Assembly (NCBI GenBank): GCA_004335835.1
Contig: RWJK01001513.1
Span: forward strand, 1 to 64,000
Source: Scenedesmus sp. ARA3
Lineage: Eukaryota > Chlorophyta > Chlorophyceae > Sphaeropleales > Scenedesmaceae
DNA length: 64,000 nt
Direction of reading: 5' to 3'
The notes beneath the pieces are model-generated. The model had not been told where the DNA came from, made no database searches, and worked only from the letters and a program-made list of their open reading frames with translations. Position 1 is the first letter of the stretch. Each line of letters begins with the position of its first letter. The translations under genes were made by a program, and so were the position numbers. Of this stretch, positions 34,150 to 46,672 are shown piece by piece.

Positions 34150-37100
34150 ATGGAACAACGATCAAGAAAGGTGAGGTACTGAAGTACGGCGGCTCAGCTA
34201 CTCCGCATGGTGCCGATCACGCTTGTTATAATTCAAGCTAAAACCTATTATGCCTGTATGCTTTGAGGTGCGCATGTGCGCAGATGCGTCTGTGACTTTG
34301 GCGGCGGTTTTGGGCATGAGCCAGCATACGACCCCATGAGCCAGCACACAACCCCAGTTACAAATTTTCTGTTTCACAGCACACGTTCTGCCGCTGCTCA
34401 CACCCTCTTGAAACTTGCAGCAGGTGTTAATCGTGGGCACGGGTGCCTTTGCCCAAGGCCTGGCCTCCCTGGCCAGTAGGAGTGGCGCCACCGCCTCTTA
34501 CGATGTTGCTATGGGCAGCAGGAGGATGCTGCCCGGGCGATCTGGGCTGCTGCCCGGCCTGGAGGACACCCCTGTGCGCTGCCTTGAGGAAGCGCTGCCT
34601 GAGGCTGACATGGTGAGTGCATGCAGGCAGCAGTGTGGCAGCCGATCATGATGCTGGTAGGGGGTTGCGTCACGACATTGCAGTGGCGTGAGTTTTGACT
34701 CACTAACCCCCTTCCTTGATTTACGCCCGCCAGAATGAGCGGGGGATGCTAGAACTAGCAACCTGTAACTGGCAGCTGATGGTTTATCAGCCGTGGCATG
34801 GGTCTTTAACTCAGTATCCCTTGATCACGCACAGCTGGATAAACTGCTGAATGCGTAGGACTTGTGAATGGTGGTTATGCGGCAGTGCTGCTGTATGCCA
34901 GTGGGGTAGGCACTCCAAGCAGCCACTGGCTGCTGGTAGCAAGCAGGCCAGCTGTAGCTGCAGCCGTCTGCTTTCAGCTGCAGCCATAGCTGTGATGGTC
35001 CAGACGTTGCCGCCGCTGTCTGGTGCACTGCTGCAGCTGCAGACTGTTCAAACAAACAAGTGCTCAACTGCTCCTCTTGCCGCAGGTTATTTTGGCACTG
35101 CCCGCCTCTGGGCTGCCAGACTTTGTGTCATCCTATGGACAGCAGCTGTCAGGAAAGGTACACACCCGTGTCTGGGCAGCCGCTGCAGCATTTTGAACGA
35201 GCCAGCCCTCAAAAAAAGCATCTGTTCTCAATGCACAGCAGCAGAACTGCTGCTCTAGACATGCGCTGCAAACGGAGCCACGACCTGCATCGGGGCCTCT
35301 GCATGCACAAGCCAGACAGGTGCTTGAACCTTGTCACAGTACCACAACAACAGCTGGCAGCTGGTGTTGTAGCCCGCCGCCGCTCCTGCCAAGCACCACA
35401 GGTGTGATTGATAGCAAGACGCCCTCACCATGCACAGCGCATTGCTGCAGAGCGGCTGATGCAAACCCCTGCTGCGCTGCTGCTGCTGCTGCTGCTGCTG
35501 CAGGTTGTTGTTGATGTGACCAACCCCTGGAAGAGTGACTATGCAAAGCTGGGGTGCACTGCTGGCCCTGACTGCGATGTGGACCTTGAGAACAAGGATG
35601 TTGAGTACAAAGACCAGCTGGACACAACAGACACCAGCTCCAGCTGGAGCACCAAGAGTGAGCGCGCTCAGCTGGCAGCGTATAATCAACAGCAGTGTGC
35701 TCGCGCGCTGCTGCAGCTGCATGCACTGCCGGTACCGGTGCACAGCTGCATGCACTGCCGGTGCGATAATCCTGCAGCAGATAAGAAAGAGTGTACAAGA
35801 GCATGTGCCTGGGTATTCAGGGGCCTGTGCAAAGCAGCATGTGGTGACGCCGAGCCCAGCATGCCGTCCCCCACCCCCCCTGCAACCCCCAACCGAACCC
35901 CCAGTGCAACCCCCACCCCTGACGTTCAAGTATTGCTGCTGTGGCATGTCCGCTCCAACCCTTGCACCACACCAACACTACCCTTTCTTGACGCAGTGCC
36001 TCCTGGGCCCCCCAAATCCACCAGCAGCAGCAGCGCCACCTGGCTGGCTAGTGCCCTGCCTTCCTCTGCTGCTGTTGTCAAGTCCTTCAGCAACCTGTCT
36101 GCCTACACACTCATCCACGGGGACCCCCTCACTGAGCACATGAAGAGTGTGGCGGCATCTGACAGCCATCAGGCTGCACAGGCAGCAGCAGAGCTGGGGC
36201 GTGCAATGGGTCTGGAGGTGGGTATATCCACCAATAACTACGTAGCTATTGGGGCAAGGTGCATCATGTTCTGCAGCATCAAGGTGGTGAAGGTGGCAGC
36301 AGAGGGATCCAGGGCCAGGGCTGGTAGATAGCTGTTGCTTAGACTGCCAGCAGTGCATGTTACTTGTCAAGCTGTGTAGGCCGCTTGCATCACGCGGGCG
36401 GCACGTCACTGGCAGCAAGCGTGTACTGCTGTTGCCTGCTTTTTGCATTACCCCTTCTTGCACATGTTGCCGTGGATGCTGTGCCATGGCTGTGTCATGC
36501 TGCGGCTCAGCACTGCGCTGCTGCTGGACGTGCAGCCGGCTAATCATAAATGATTCATATGATTCATATGTTTCATATATATGAACCTGCCATAACCGTG
36601 TTGCGCCTGTGTAGATGCGCATTGTCGCCAGCCTGTCATATGCCGCCACCCTTGAAGCGCGCCAGCACTCCCTGCTGCCCGCCTGGCAGTGGCCCACCTG
36701 GCTAATGGCCACTTCCTGGCTGCTGGTGCACACCTACTCATTCATCCGCTACAACTACTACGGCAACGCTGCCTGGTACACAGTCATCCTCTGGGTGAGC
36801 CCTTTTTTGATCCTTTTCCCAGATTGGTTCCTTTTTCCAGTTTTTGAAAGAGGTTTTTTAAGCCGAAAAGGAACCCAAGAAGCGTGAAATCCATGTACAT
36901 TCATGAATTAGCTGTAGCATAGGAAGAGGCTGCCTCAATGCTGGCGTCACCACAATGTCAACGGCATGCTGCTTGCCTGCAGCTCTGTGACAGTGCCCAG
37001 ATTCAATAAGTGAAGTCTTCAGCATGCACCCACGGTCACAATGACTCCCAAGTCTAAAGGTAGAATGCAGCAAAGGGATTAATGCATAATGGCCATGCAC

Positions 37101-40100
37101 GGCAGCAACTGCTGTTGCTAGGGACCATGTCTGATCCAAGCTCGCTCCAAGCTGCAGACTCGGGCTATTGCATCCACGTTCACTGCGAGTACTGGCCCTA
37201 GCCAAGCAGACGCACAAGTGCATGGCAGCAATGGTTGGCTGTTCACAAACCCTGCAATGCTGGCTGCCGCTGGTTGCTGCCCGCTGCCTGCCTGTGCTCC
37301 GCCCAACCCCTGTGCTCCGCCCACCCCCTGTGCTCCGCCCACCCCCTGTACGCCCCCCCATCAGATCACCAACAAGTCAATTGGCTGGGTCTCGCTGTGG
37401 GGCATGGTGTACACCTACCTGCCGGGTGTGCTGGTGTGCTGGTGGCAGCTGCTGGCCCGCCGCCCTGTGGTGCGCCTACCCTGCTGGCTGAAGGCTTGGA
37501 TGGATGCTAGGAAGCCACTGGGGCTGCTCTCACTGTTCACAAGTGAGTGGTGCTGTGCATACCATGTCTAGCAGCATAATGTGGATAGGTATCAGGCAGC
37601 TTTTTGAGCCATCGAGTCGGCGATGTTGAGAGCTACAGCACACAGCCTCACCTTGAAGCGTCCTTCCAAACCCTCTTTGCGGGCCGCATATAACAGCATG
37701 CCATGCAGCGGCAGCGGTACTTGAGCACGAGTTTCGAAGATCTGCTCAAGTAGCTGGCAGCACTCAATGCCTCCTGAATTGTGCAGCACAGCATGCTGCT
37801 GGCATCAGCCACTGCACGGTGCATGCCGCAGCCGCAGCCGCAGCAGCAGCAGCAGCAGCCCCTCCTTCCGTGCATTTGCTGCTGCTCATGGCCTGCTTGG
37901 CCCTATGTCGGCACGTGTGTGCAGTGCTGCTGCACCTGCTGTTCTCCACGTTCCTGTGGATGCCCAGCTACTACTCCAAGCTGTGGGACAAGACTGATGT
38001 GGCGGTGGTGCCAACCATCAACGGCACAGGGCTGGATGCATTTGGCTTGATCAAGGGCGGCAAGGTGCCACCAGGCCTGCAGGTGCGCTGAATTTCATCA
38101 ACTGAATCAACTGAAAAGCCAAAATAGTTTTGAACATGTTTTCTTTGTTGATTCGAACTATCAAAAATGATGCATGGGGCTGTGGCCAGGCTGGAACGTC
38201 GCCCGCAGCTTGTATGCCGCCTGCTGCAGCTGAGCTTGCTACCAACAGGTTGCCGATTACTGTTGGTGTCCACTAGTACCACCTGCCTCAGGTGCTACCG
38301 CATGCCGTGTCGGTGCATCAGTCAAGAGTAACCGCGCTTATGACGCGTTTGACATGGTGCCAAGCATGCGTGCTGGCAACAGTCCTGCTGCCCCACGAGG
38401 CACCTGCTGCATATATATATGCATATGCATATATGTCGCGTCAATGGCTTACGTACTACGTACACGGACGGGCAGTGGCCTTGGTCAAGCACTCACTGCC
38501 GACCTGTGACCCCCTGCAATGCGTTGGTGCAGGTCATATTTGCTGATGACGCCTACACCTACTCCACCACCAACAGCACTACAATGAGCACCTGGCCAGT
38601 GTCAGGACCCCGCAAGCAAACAGTGGCTGTGGCAGCCCTGAATGCTAGCCACCCACTGGAGATGCTGACAACCGCCACCAACATCATCACCCTGAGGAGC
38701 AAGCTGAACTGGATCGGAGAGTCCTCGACACTGCTTGGCATCATCTCTGGTGCGCTGTGCTGCTGACAGCGCGCGGACGGCACACTCCTGCTTCGATTGT
38801 ATGCCCAGCGACATGTGTCCCGTTGGGAATGGGAATTTTAATTTTCAGGCGATGCCGCGTTGCCGGCCCCTCGTCCCCAATTTCCTTAGGCAGCAGAGGT
38901 GTTCAGGCAAAGAACGATCAGAGACTGTACTGTACAGTACATGCGTGTTCATGTTAAGGTCATCACAGCAGCCGTACGAATCAGTTCTTTTACAACAAGC
39001 GAGTGCAATGTTCAGTTTGCGCAGCAGTCCTGCATCACTGCTGATGTGTCTGCATATGCTGAGTCATGTGCTTCACGGTAGTTACTGTCAACCGGCTTGC
39101 ATAAGCCGGTTGCAGGTCAGCCAAATTATTCGTGCCTGTTGCTGCCCTCATCTTGCGCATGTACACGCAGGTGTGCTGATGGGTGTGATTGCGCTGACTT
39201 CCATGCCCAGCATCACGCCAAAAATGAACTGGCGCGAGTGGAGGCTGCTGCAGAGCCGAGCAGGCTGGCTGGCCGTCTGCACAGCAACGGTACGCCAATT
39301 GGCAGTTGGCCTTGCAAGGCCGCACTAGCAAGTCAGCGCCCATCAGCTCAGACGTTGCATCTGAGCCCTGAAGCATGAACATGCATCGACTCGCAGGCAT
39401 GTGCTCCTTTCTGAAGCAGCGTCACTAGGCAGCCCGGCTATCCAACTTCCTGCACACATGTGGGGTGGGCTCACCCTTGCTCGCATGCAAGACATGTGCA
39501 ATACATGCATGTTTGGCTCATTAATTGGGGCCAATGACGGCACAAATATGGTCAACGTTTGGTGTTTCACGCAGTGAGCTCAGATGCACCAACGTGCGAG
39601 CAGCCTGCAACAACCCAACACCTGTACATGCTGACCACACCGCTGCTCACTGCTCCGGCTGCAGGTGCATGTGCTGCTGCTTGGTGCCCCGTGGTGGCCG
39701 GCCGCAAAGGAGGACTGGCCTGCTATGATCCCTACCATCACCCTCATGTCAACCATCCCTCCCATGATACTGCTGCTGCTGAAGGGCATGCTTGTGCTGC
39801 CACCCATCTGCATCATGCTCAGCCGCGTGCGCTCAGGTAAGCCCAGGCCACGGTGGTTCTCTGTTGCACCTCTGAGCTGCACAGCACATTGTTTGCCCGG
39901 CCCTTGCATCGTCCCACGTATCGTCCCCTGCACCCAATACAACTCATCGTAGCGTGTCTTCATCAATACGACCAGTGCAGTCACAGGAGAACATATATTG
40001 GAGATGCCTTAAAGTTCACCAGGTTGGTTTTGCCAGAGCCTGCGGCGCAGTGCAAATTGCATTTTCACCTCTCGATGCTGCTGCTGGCCCTGCAGCCGCC

Positions 40101-40349
40101 AGCTTAAAAGTGACAGTGACAAGTCACCATGCGGTGGCTGCTTGTGGCTGCTTAAAGTTGCGTACATGTTTGGCTGCAGCTGCGCTTGAGAGAGGGGGTG
40201 GATAGTTGTGGTTATGAAACACTGTGTGTGTGGCTGCTGCTCCTATGCCGTCTGCCCTGCCACCCACCGCAGGCAAATGGGCTCGCAGGGATGATGCTGG
40301 CGCTGACCCCCTGGCCCACACAGCCGTGTTTGCGATCAAACAGCACTAA
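34150..40349 (+). CDS. STEAP-family ferric/cupric reductase
   Basis: Twelve exons: 34150-34170, 34424-34612, 35086-35157, 35504-35657, 35997-36217, 36615-36794, 37365-37542, 37925-38082, 38533-38749, 39171-39289, 39665-39836, 40273-40349. Phases agree and the sum is 1,758 nt (585 aa). The N-terminal half is an F420/NADPH-oxidoreductase fold: VLIVGTGAFAQGLAS (nucleotide-binding glycines), VVVDVTNPW and VVKSFSNLSAY. The C-terminal half is the six-helix ferric-reductase domain with DARKPLGLLSLF, WREWRLLQSRAGWL and haem histidines in MLLHLLFSTF (~342) and VHVLLLG (~505). STEAP enzymes take electrons from cytosolic NADPH through FAD and one haem to reduce Fe3+ or Cu2+ outside. Between the two haem helices this protein has about 70 extra residues, so the spacing exceeds that of animal STEAPs. 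The 21-nt first exon (MEQRSRK) is the least certain part; a second CAG at the exon 2 acceptor would add one Gln. Confidence 0.82.
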
Positions 40350-43300
40350 GCTGGCAGTTGTCATGGCTGGCGCTCCTCACTGTGTGGCTGATCCAAGTGC
40401 CAGCACAGGGATCCCCATGGCTGATGCAAACGAGGCCAATGCACACTGTTTCTGGCAGGGATTGAAGTAGGAGTGGGCGGGACCTGGTTGAGCGGGTAGC
40501 ATTAGGCACACGGTTTGTGCCTTGCTGGTTCAAGGCAGTGGGCCACTGCTACCTGGAAGAAGTGTTTGCTGAAACTTTAAACCTTTGAAACCGTAAAACC
40601 TTGCATGTCAGACCAAGGGCCACTGCCAACTGTTGCAGCTGCAGCGCATGCATAGAACGTGTTTGTTGCGTCCTTCGTTTGCTCTTCCCGCAGCAATGCA
40701 TTCTTGCAGTGCTGAATTGCAGAGTCTGCCGTGTTGGCATCATTGAGGGCCAGTGCAGCATTTGCTCCTGGCGCTACTGCGGCCTGCATGGGGTTGCGTA
40801 GCTTACTTGAGCTGTTGTGCAGAGCACATCCAGCAAGGGCCCGAGTCATCACTCCATGGTTTTGCCCTGGTCTTTTGATCAGGCCGCTAGGTAGATGCCT
40901 AGCATTGAGGCGGGGCCTTACTTGGGGTTCTGCAGGTTTCCACTGCTGGGCCTCAGGGGTCAATTCCTGTCGCTAGGTTGTTATGATTGCACTGCGTGCA
41001 GTGGCCCCTGCCGCTGCTGAGTAAATGCAGCCTTCCTTGGCCCACTGGTCGAGGTTTAGGCACTGTTTTGGTCTGTGATCTCGACAGACTGCTCAGAAAG
41101 GGGTTCTATGGGGTTTGTGGCGGTCTGGCAACCAATCACAGCAATGGGTTCGGGCAGATGTTTTTGCTGTGCAGATGTTTTTGCTGTGCAGATGTTATGA
41201 TGCAGATGTTCATTACGCAGCGCCCAATGCATATGCTTGCAGGCTCTGAGACAGTCTGCACATGAGATGGCCAGCCAGAGCTGGTGCAAACGACTGGCGG
41301 GCTTGATCATTTCCACTAGTGCTGCGTTTTGCCTGTGCTTGGGTGTTGTGTTGTTGACAGGGTGGTGCGCCCTGGCAGCTGCTATGCTGGTGTGCCGCCT
41401 GCTTTCCCCTGGCTGCTAAGGTTCGGGGCGGCTCAGCATGCTGGTGCTGCAGCTGCTGCCCACTGTACAGCGGCAGATGTGAGCGAATGTTTGGTTTTAT
41501 GGTGGGCGCCTGCACATGGCAATACATATCGGTCACGCACATGCACATAAAAGTGCGTCCTCGGCCTGTATGATTGGTGTTGTTGGTTATCATGCCAACC
41601 TGTCACGGTGTACCCCCTTGGCCAGTTAAGGTCATGCAGGTAGTCTGTGCTTTGCAGCACTCTGCTGTTGCTGTGTCCTGCTCTGTGGTCACCAGAACCA
41701 TGAGTAACACATGCACTGCTCTGTGCCAGCCTATAGCCAGCACACTTGCAGTGAAGCACTGTTAACAGCGTTGGCTGTTTGTTTGGGTTTCTGGTCGTCA
41801 ATGGTGCTTGTTTACTGGCTTGAATGAGTACGGATTGTCACCACTGTGTGCTGCATCCCTGTGCTTCATCTGGTTGGGGTGTTTTTGGCTGCTTTGCATG
41901 ATTTGCGATGCTGTAATGCTTTGCTTGCATTGTTCGTCAGTTGTTTGGATGTAGTGTTGGCTTGTGATGGCTTGCTTGTGCCTCGGTCTTCTCTGTTGGG
42001 AGGGGGCGAAGGGGTAGGCTACACACAGCGCCGACTGTTAGTGTGAGCTTCAACTTCAATGTGAGCTTCGTTGTGTGAACTGCCACAGCCGCAGCATGCT
42101 GTGAGGTGTGAGTTCAGGATGGAATGGTGTGACAGCCTTTTTGGGTACGCCTGCTGCATCAAAGAGTCAGCCTGAGACACTGCGCCACTGACATCAGCTG
42201 TTGTAACAGTGTCATGCTGAGTCAGCGTTACAGGCACGGACAGGTTATGACGTGCCGCGAGTTGGCAGGTATGAGAAAGAGCAAGGAAGTATGTTGCAAC
42301 GATGAAGTCGATCCTGTGCAAAGCGGTATGGTCGTCTCATGCCACGAGGTAACAAATCCAGTTCTATATGCATGAAACATGCCCGCCATATCCAGCGGTT
42401 GTGCACGTCACGTGCAGCACGTGGCTCCTGCTTTTGGAGCCGCACCAATTACCAGCAGTACTACTGCTCCTGTTATTACTGCCTGCATTCGCAAATGCTG
42501 GCAGTGGATGACACACAGTTTGCACCCTCTTGCTTGAACACCTTGGATGCCATTGTTGCGTGATTGCTACATCGCCTCCTCAACTCAGTGGGCCAGGTCA
42601 CCCTTGGTGCGTTCTCAATTGTGATGGCCCTAGAGACCGAGTCATTATGACTCGTTGTTTGCTCGCATTGGCCGGGAGGGCACACTCCCAGTGTGCTGAC
42701 AGCTCCAGGTTTCATATATTTGTGAGGTACGGCTCCTGCAGCCTGCAGCTGAGCTGGTTTGCATCTCTGCAAGGATCCAGTTGATGCCGAGGCAGTGGCC
42801 TTGAAAAGTCAGCGTGCAGATGTAAAAGATGCGAAGGGCCTTCTATCTGCAAGCTGGTCAACTCCCTGCTGCCGCAGCAGTGCGCACGACACCACATGCT
42901 TGGCTCAAAACCCCAAGTGGCAGTTGAGCAGCTAGGGTTAGGAGCAGAGGTGCAAAGACCATGCTGAACAATTTGCACTCTGTGTTGCCATGCATGCAGT
43001 TGGGGCGCATTCAGGAAAGCTTCATTTGCACGAACGATCAGTGATTCACCCTACCGAGCACAGAGCATCCCTCCCCACACGAACACACCCATTTTTGACA
43101 CACCTCAGTCGTGGCTGAAGCGTAGCAGCAGTACCTGTAGTTGCTTTTTGGCTGAAGGTTGCCAATTCAAAACATAGCAGGGCCTGGCTGGTGCTCAAGG
43201 GTGCGTGCTTTGCTGGCCCCTCTCGACCGGGCTTGGTTGGAGAGATAGATATGCCTGTGGCCGCAAACTACCATCCAAAGTTCACCTTTAGAGCACTGAT

Positions 43301-43426
43301 CGCTACGTTGCACGTGCTCTCTCATACTTCAACGCAGGGCTGAGGCCGTGTCAGCAAGCAGCAGCACAGCACCACAACCACGACCAGCTAGGCAGCAGCT
43401 GCTAGTTAACATCCTAAACAGAGGCC
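40350..43426. other. Intergenic stretch between STEAP and BPI-like genes
   Basis: About 3 kb. A 17-bp tandem repeat (cagatgtttttgctgtg, about 2.5 copies) lies near 41,155-41,200. Near 40,471-40,546 is a tRNA-like/SINE-like segment that does not fold as a tRNA. No exon is supportable. The first part probably includes the STEAP 3' UTR and the last ~300 bp the promoter of the next gene. Confidence 0.4.
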
Positions 43427-45086
43427 ATGGGCGCCAGCAGCAGGCGTTCGGAACGCGTGCATGGCCTGCTGCTGGCTGTACTGCTGCTCTTGGAGTGCAG
43501 CACAGCGCCTGTTCTTGCCTCTAGGCGCAGGCACCCTACACCAGCAGCAGGCTTGCAGGAAACACTCAGCGGCGCGCCACCACACAAGAGCCATAGCATC
43601 ATCCACACACCGTTCAACAGCGAGGCGTCCCTGCAGATAGCAGCTAGGCAGCGGCTGTTTGACTACGCAGTAACAGAGGCGTTGGACCTGCTGGATGTGG
43701 CAGCAAAGAAGATAAAGATTCCGGAGTACAAAACGACGCTGGAGATCCCGGTGATTGGCGGCATCGATGTGTCTGTCAGCAACGTCAACATCACAAACCT
43801 GCAGGTGCCTCGTGAGCTGGCAAAGGTAGCTATTGAGAGCGGGTACTACCACCTGAAGGCTGCCAACCTTACAGCGGAGGTGAGATGCACGTCAACTGCA
43901 GGAAGACACATTGATGCTATGCAGCTATACAGCTAGCAGGGCTCGCAGGGCTCAACAAGGCATAAGTGCTGCAGCGCAGCACGGCAGAGGTTTGCTGTTG
44001 CAGTAGTTGCTTGCCCGTGCTCAGTCCCCCTCCTGGGGGAGGGTGCACGCGAGGCGGCTCTGCCTCACTGCTGGCATACTAGGCACGTACAACATGGACC
44101 CCCCATGCACAGTTGCAGACAAGAGCGCAATGTCTAGTCACGTTGAGCGAGCGCTTTCATCATGCCTGCTTTAACAGAACTTGGGTGTGTGTGCTGCGTT
44201 GGCGTGCAGATCACGTTTGACTGGGGCTGGTCGAAGGGCCCCTTGTCAGGCAGCGGCTATGGCGAGCTGTCCCTGCAGGGCGGAGCGCTGGACGAAATCT
44301 TCCTGGTGAGAGCCTGTCCAGCAGCAGCAGCAGCAGGTGCAAGCGCCTTGGAAACACACAGCAACAACCTGGCTCTACATGACCTGTTACCTGTCGAATC
44401 GTTGAAATCTTTTTGGACAGCACCAGCTGTGTGCACTGCACCCGCGAGGCTACAGGTTGCCATGTTTCCATGGCATCGCTTTTGCGCAAGCACGCCGGCG
44501 CAGTCGCGTACACAGCATGCTCGCAACCCCTCACTTCATTGAAACATGTCTGATATCAGCTTTTGCCGCAGGCTGGTTACTGATGCATGCTTTGTGCTCT
44601 GCATGCCGCCTGCTTCACGCATCGCATCTTTACACATCCTCTCCAGGTGCGCAACCAGGAGTCCGGTGTGCCGCAGCTGGTGGCTGTCAGCTCTGCTGTC
44701 AGTTTTGAGTCGCTGCGGCTGACCATCCACAGCTACAGCGCGGACTGGCTGTACCAGGGGCTGCTGTACATCTTCAGCGGCACCATCAAGCGCCAGGTGG
44801 AGGAGGCGCTGGACGGCGCCATGCACACGGTGAGAGCTGCGGACAGCGTTGTGGTGCAGCATTATTGCACCTGCTGCTGTGCCAGGAACAGCGGGGCCAT
44901 GTACATGAGCAGCAGCAGCGGGAACAGCGGGGGCTAGCAGTGTGAGCTGGACGGCGCCATGCACACGGTGAGGGCTGCGGACAGCGTTGTGGTGCAGCAT
45001 TATCCTTGTACCTGCTGCTGTGCCAGGCAGGGCGAACGCTGGGCTGGTGCGGCGTCGGCATGGGCAGCAGCATTGGCAGTGGCATG

Positions 45087-45121
<35 letters not shown>

Positions 45122-46672
45122 TATCGGGGGCAATCAGTGTGACATGCTGTGTGGCGCACATGCTGGGCGGGGTGCAACTCATCAGCAGCATTGGTGCAGC
45201 GATTGTATCTTTTGTTGTGACCACATTTCACAACACCGCTGGAGAGGTAGCCAGTGCATCAGCCGCATAGTCTGTTGCGACTCGCCCTTGGTCCCACGCT
45301 GACATGGCACCTTGCCGCACATAGTCTCATCCCATTGCTGCTGCGGCCTGTATGCCTGTTTGTGTGCTGCAGGACGTGCCGGGGGCTATCAACGGCTTGC
45401 TGGACAGCCTGCCCGCAAAGGTGTCTGTGCAGGGCCTGCCATTTGATGCAGTGTTCACCTACGCAGTGTACACGCTCAACTACGTCATTGTCAAGGTGTG
45501 CACGCCCTGCGCGGCTGCTGTTTGCGTTGGACATACGTGTATGCTGATACAGAAGCACAGAGCCAAGGACCACAGCGGGCATCAACACTGCTGTCTAGTT
45601 GCATTGGTTGCCGTCTTGCAGCAGAAGCAGCAGCAGCAGAATCAGCAACAGCAGCAGCATGTTTCTGATGAGCTTGCATGTGCATTTCGCACAGGGCTCG
45701 CTGCGGTCATCTGCTCTCAGCTTGCCGGTGGTTCAACAGCACCTGGCCTCCATTCTAAAGTTGTGCTGCCATGTGCCTATCTGCCTTTGGTGTCTGCAGG
45801 GGTATGGCGAGGTTGTGATTGACCCCGTGCCGCCCAGCCTTTTAGCCAGCTCGCCAGCAGCACCACAGCAGCAGCAGCAGCAGCAACAGCAGGAGGACGC
45901 TTCAGCTGGCCAGGCATCAGCGCGGCACCTCACCATGCAGCAGCAGCTGTTGCGGCCGAACCTGCTGGACGGCGCGTGCCCCTTCCCGGCTTCGCCGCTG
46001 CCGCTGACACCTGCTGACATTGGCGGTGACACTTCGATGTTCAGCTTGTACCTGCATGAGGCCATTCCCAACTGCATCTTTTGGGGGCTGTTCAATGCTG
46101 GCGCGCTGCATCAGACCGTGCAGGATGGGAACATCCCGCAGCTGCGGCTGATCACTGATCTGTTTGGTGGGCTGATTCCGGAGCTGCCAAAGCACTACTC
46201 CAAGCGCGGCATGCTGATGGACATCGTAATGACAACTCCGCCCGTTGTCAGTTTCAATGCGGGCGCGGAGGGTGGCGTTGTGATTGCTGCGCAGTACGAC
46301 ACGAATGTCAGCGTGCTGAATGCGACAGGGGATGGGGCTACGCTGCTGGTTGCGCAGCTGGCTGCAAATGTGAGCATCGCCGCGGATTTTGGGTGGGATG
46401 CCACGGTAATTCACAGCACGGCCGTGAACTATGCTGTGAAGTATGAGATGTTCCCGGTGAATGTCAAGGGCTGGAACCAGATAATTGACTGGGTGGTGAA
46501 GCAGGCGGGCCCGAGGCAGTCATTAGGTCAGCTGTGGGACACATATGTGAAGACGCCGGCAACGCCATACATAGGCTTGGACAAAGTTGTTACGCGTGCA
46601 GTGGACCAGTGGTTTGTAGTGTCCAGTGACGTGAAGGTGACACAGCTGCCGCCACTGTTTGATCGGGCGTGA
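43427..46672 (+). CDS. Secreted BPI/LBP-family lipid-binding protein
   Basis: Five exons: 43427-43879, 44210-44305, 44647-44829, 45373-45495, 45800-46672, all phase 0; the sum is 1,728 nt (575 aa). The N-terminus has a signal peptide (HGLLLAVLLLLECSTAPVLA). The first barrel follows the BPI pattern: helix (LFDYAVTEALDLLDVAAKKI), then VSVSNVNITNLQV. Exon 2 gives ITFDWGWSKGPLSGSGYGEL. Exon 3 gives SYSADWLYQGLLYIF. A Gln run and a GGDTSMFSLYLHEAIPNCIF segment open the second barrel. Family members bind lipopolysaccharide or other lipids in paired hydrophobic pockets; in plants, homologues act in LPS sensing. Its partner here is unknown. Length exceeds the usual 480-500 residues because of inserted low-complexity sequence. 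Confidence 0.83.
44812..45032 (+). repeat. Direct duplication of BPI-gene exon 3 end, donor and intron start
   Basis: The sequence ctggacggcgccatgcacac followed by ggtgag and about 60 bp of intron occurs at about 44,810-44,886 and again at about 44,949-45,030, with few differences. The second copy lies in the intron and keeps an intact donor, but no acceptor makes it a full exon. Confidence 0.85.

Noticed and set aside
40471..40546. 76-nt segment with A-box-like (tggttgagcggg) and B-box-like (ggttcaaggca) motifs
   Set aside because: The acceptor ends pair partly, but the T stem does not form and no normal anticodon arm results. At most it is a tRNA-derived SINE relic.
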